Of a stretch of 64,000 bases of DNA, positions 62,018-64,000 are shown in pieces; position 1 is the first letter of the stretch; every line of letters begins with the position of its first letter. The notes under the pieces are model-generated. The model did not search any database, had not been told where the DNA came from, and saw only the letters and a list, made by a program, of their open reading frames with translations. Source of the DNA: an uncultured Akkermansia sp. Lineage in GTDB: Bacteria; Verrucomicrobiota; Verrucomicrobiia; Verrucomicrobiales; Akkermansiaceae. Location: NCBI GenBank assembly GCA_947629715.1, contig CANRET010000001.1, positions 32,633 through 96,632 on the forward strand, read 5' to 3'. A program made the translations under genes and the position numbers.

Positions 62018-64000
62018 ATGTCTTACGAACCTGAATTAACCTTCCTCGGCTGGGATGCCCCGGCTGTCCAACTGGTAGGAGACCGTTTACTGGAGCTCAA
62101 CAGGGAAAATCCCGATGCGTTTCGGCGCGCCACCGTTGTAACCCTCACGGCTCCCAGCGCCAAACGTTTGCGGGAGTACATCGCGGAGCGGGCAGCGGAG
62201 CCTATCCTGATGCCGCGCATTGTGCAGCCCGGACGCCTGCTGCCGGAGAAGGAAGGCAAGGAGAATGAACAACTTATCGCATGGGTGAGGGCGTTGCAAC
62301 GCTTGTCGCCCGAGTCGTACACAACCTTGCTTGGCGAGCGGGAGGGGACGTTGAGCGACCGTCGCGCTCTCGGTACGGCCCATCAACTGCTTCATTTGCG
62401 CACCCTTTTGGAACAGGAAGCTCAGACGCCGGAAGCCATCTACCGGAAGCTCGAGCAGAGGTCCGGCGACACCTCCCCGGACCAGTCTTTCATGGACGAG
62501 GAAAGTGAGCGCTGGAAGGAATTCAGCGAGCTCTGTGCAGAAGTGGACCGTCTAGCGCCGACGAACGAACCCGAGTCCCGGCAGCCGCGACCGAAAGAGG
62601 AGAGCATGATCATCCTCGCCGCCCTGCCGGAGTTGACCGCCCGTCTGCGCGAGACGCTGGAGGACGTGCTGGCGGAGCGTCCCGGACACGTGAAGGTCTG
62701 GGTGAACGCGCCGGAGGAGGAGCGAGCCCATTTCGACGCCTGGGGCATGCCTGTCACCGAACACTGGTCGGCGCGTCCCATCGACATCCCGGAAGAGAGC
62801 ATCCTCAAGCCCGCGGACGACGCGCAGGATTTCGGCGCCCGGGCAGTCCGGGAAGCCGGGGGGTGTCCTTCGGATGAGGTGGTGCTCGGGCTGTGCGATC
62901 CCTCGTTTTCTTCCGACCTCTGCACGGCATTCGCCCACGCGGAGGGGAATCGCTGGCGACTGCAGCTCAGGGCCGGACGCAAACTTACCACGATGGATGC
63001 CGCGCAGCTTCCGGCGCGTCTGCTCCACTACGTCGAAACAGCCAATCAACTCCACCTCTCGAAGAAGGGGACGAGTCCTCTGGACATTGCCGACTCGGAA
63101 TATATGTTTGCCTTCCTCGACCTCCTGCGCACGAGTGTCCTTCTCCGCAACACCCCCGCCGAGGGAGCGATGGACGCCACGCTCGATGAAGTGATTTCGA
63201 AGAATCTCCCGGGATCGGTCCAACGGTTCCTCAACCTCCTGCGCAAGAAGAATGTGGACTGCTTCCGCCGCGCCCAGGAGTTGTGCGACCTTGCGCAGAA
63301 GTGTCTCACCCCCTCCACGCTCCCCGAAGCCCTGATCGAGTCCGCTGACATCATCGAGGGATCCTGTCCCGAGCCTTCTCACGACACGCTTGTCATCTCC
63401 GACGCCCTGCGTGAAGCCGCGCAGGTGGGCGCCGCACCCGACATCACCCCCGAGCTCACGCTCCTGATGCTCCAGCAGCGTTTCGAAAACGCCACTTGTC
63501 GTCCCGAGCAACCGGACGAAAACGACGAACCGACCGTGGAGACCGTTGACTGGATCGAGCTGCCGTACACGCGCGGGAAGCGGCTTCTCCTGCTGGGGCT
63601 GCATGAAGGCTGCGTGCCGGAGGCGGGCGGCAATGCGGGCCTCCTCACGGAAAAGCTCAAGGAGCTCGTGGGTCTGCCCACGCAAAATTCCCGCAGCGCG
63701 CGGGACGCCTTCCTGCTCACCGCCCTCCTGAAGAGCCGAGGCGCGGCGGACAATGTACGCATTCTCACCGCCCGTCAGGGAACGGATGAGACCCCCATCG
63801 CGCCCTCGCCCCTCCTCCTCCGCTTCCCTGAAGATCATGCCGATGACCTCGTCAAGCGCGTGCAAAAGCTTTTCAGCGACCCCGGGGAAGCTAAGGGAAC
63901 GAAAGACTATAAGCAATTCCGCCTGCTTCGGCAAACGGCTTCCTCCCCCGTCCCGGTGCAGACGACAGAAGGGAATGAGGAAGAGTACCCCATGGAAAGC
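62018..64000 (+). CDS. AddB-like inactive-helicase/PD-(D/E)XK nuclease family protein (5' part)
   Basis: 661 codons are open to the window edge, so the nuclease end is missing. No Walker A motif is seen in the N-terminal part. The segment at about 513-605 (VDWIELPYTRGKRLLLLGLH, 'EGCVPEAGG', 'SARDAFLLTALLKSR', 'TPIAPSPLLLRF') matches the inactivated superfamily I helicase half of AddB/RexB-type and PD-(D/E)XK proteins ('GLnEG.vP...', 'R.ARDaylL', 'PS.ll'). It would process double-strand breaks with an AddA partner, which may lie beyond the window. Confidence 0.75.
   Translation, partial: MSYEPELTFLGWDAPAVQLVGDRLLELNRENPDAFRRATVVTLTAPSAKRLREYIAERAAEPILMPRIVQPGRLLPEKEGKENEQLIAWVRALQRLSPESYTTLLGEREGTLSDRRALGTAHQLLHLRTLLEQEAQTPEAIYRKLEQRSGDTSPDQSFMDEESERWKEFSELCAEVDRLAPTNEPESRQPRPKEESMIILAALPELTARLRETLEDVLAERPGHVKVWVNAPEEERAHFDAWGMPVTEHWSARPIDIPEESILKPADDAQDFGARAVREAGGCPSDEVVLGLCDPSFSSDLCTAFAHAEGNRWRLQLRAGRKLTTMDAAQLPARLLHYVETANQLHLSKKGTSPLDIADSEYMFAFLDLLRTSVLLRNTPAEGAMDATLDEVISKNLPGSVQRFLNLLRKKNVDCFRRAQELCDLAQKCLTPSTLPEALIESADIIEGSCPEPSHDTLVISDALREAAQVGAAPDITPELTLLMLQQRFENATCRPEQPDENDEPTVETVDWIELPYTRGKRLLLLGLHEGCVPEAGGNAGLLTEKLKELVGLPTQNSRSARDAFLLTALLKSRGAADNVRILTARQGTDETPIAPSPLLLRFPEDHADDLVKRVQKLFSDPGEAKGTKDYKQFRLLRQTASSPVPVQTTEGNEEEYPMES

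Noticed and set aside
61633-62019. 128-codon minus-strand frame
   Set aside because: It reads through the mdh terminator hairpin and T-run; composition looks non-coding.

Overview
The window is a gene-dense piece of a GC-rich (high-50s % by eye) bacterial chromosome, most likely from Verrucomicrobiota, possibly near Akkermansia. That placement is an inference from gene families and operon layout; no rRNA or other decisive marker is present. Nothing resembles a plasmid, phage, insertion sequence or CRISPR array. Most genes are housekeeping.

Layout. 1-4361: a minus-strand cassette of an FHA-like/zinc-ribbon/P-loop GTPase, a GAP1-N2-like GTPase-associated protein with a membrane anchor, and a membrane protein cut by the window edge. 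It resembles the GTPase-centred bacterial conflict systems and is the best candidate here for an unusual system. 4394-9658: a zinc/manganese ABC importer (znuABC type) with an unknown membrane-anchored protein inside the operon, then hemC and a ZIP transporter. 9703-13839: mscS, psd, and an nlpC-HTH-xseA operon. 14107-18727: a secreted clan GH-D glycosidase, trmD, and prfB with its programmed frameshift. 19148-23136: leuC-leuD coupled to an unknown gene and a DeoR-type regulator. 23239-25781: a class II UvrA. 25853-35630: the str and S10 ribosomal operons on the minus strand, ending at rplN with a strong terminator. 35797-40244: rdgB, a MATE transporter, argF, sufE and an RlmI-like methyltransferase. 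40619-45729: the spc operon on the plus strand, from rplX to secY. 45817-50345: a UDG without iron-sulfur ligands, a HAD phosphatase, a rhomboid protease, an MntR-like regulator, an RlmD-like methyltransferase and a lipoprotein. 50838-55438: an AEC transporter behind a tiny upstream ORF, and a PutA-like protein with degenerate active sites. 55448-57691: an NfeD-like protein and a YqiK-like flotillin. 57691-61690: argD, tig, tRNA-Ser(GCU) and mdh. 62018-64000: the start of an AddB-like gene.

Three patterns run across the window. First, the canonical str-S10-spc run is broken exactly between rplN and rplX. The halves lie in opposite orientation about 15 kb apart, both transcribed outward from a block of metabolic genes. 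rpsN, rpmD and tuf are missing from their usual places, and a secreted coiled-coil protein gene sits between rpsS and rplV. Second, many first genes have a sigma70-type promoter (TTGACA-like, 16-18 bp, TAnnnT-like) whose -10 box ends only 6-15 nt before the start codon. Their mRNAs should be leaderless or nearly so, and this geometry fixes several start codons. Third, some enzymes keep the family fold but lack family-defining residues (the PutA-like protein and the family-4-like UDG).

All function calls come from reading motifs and gene order; no database search was run.
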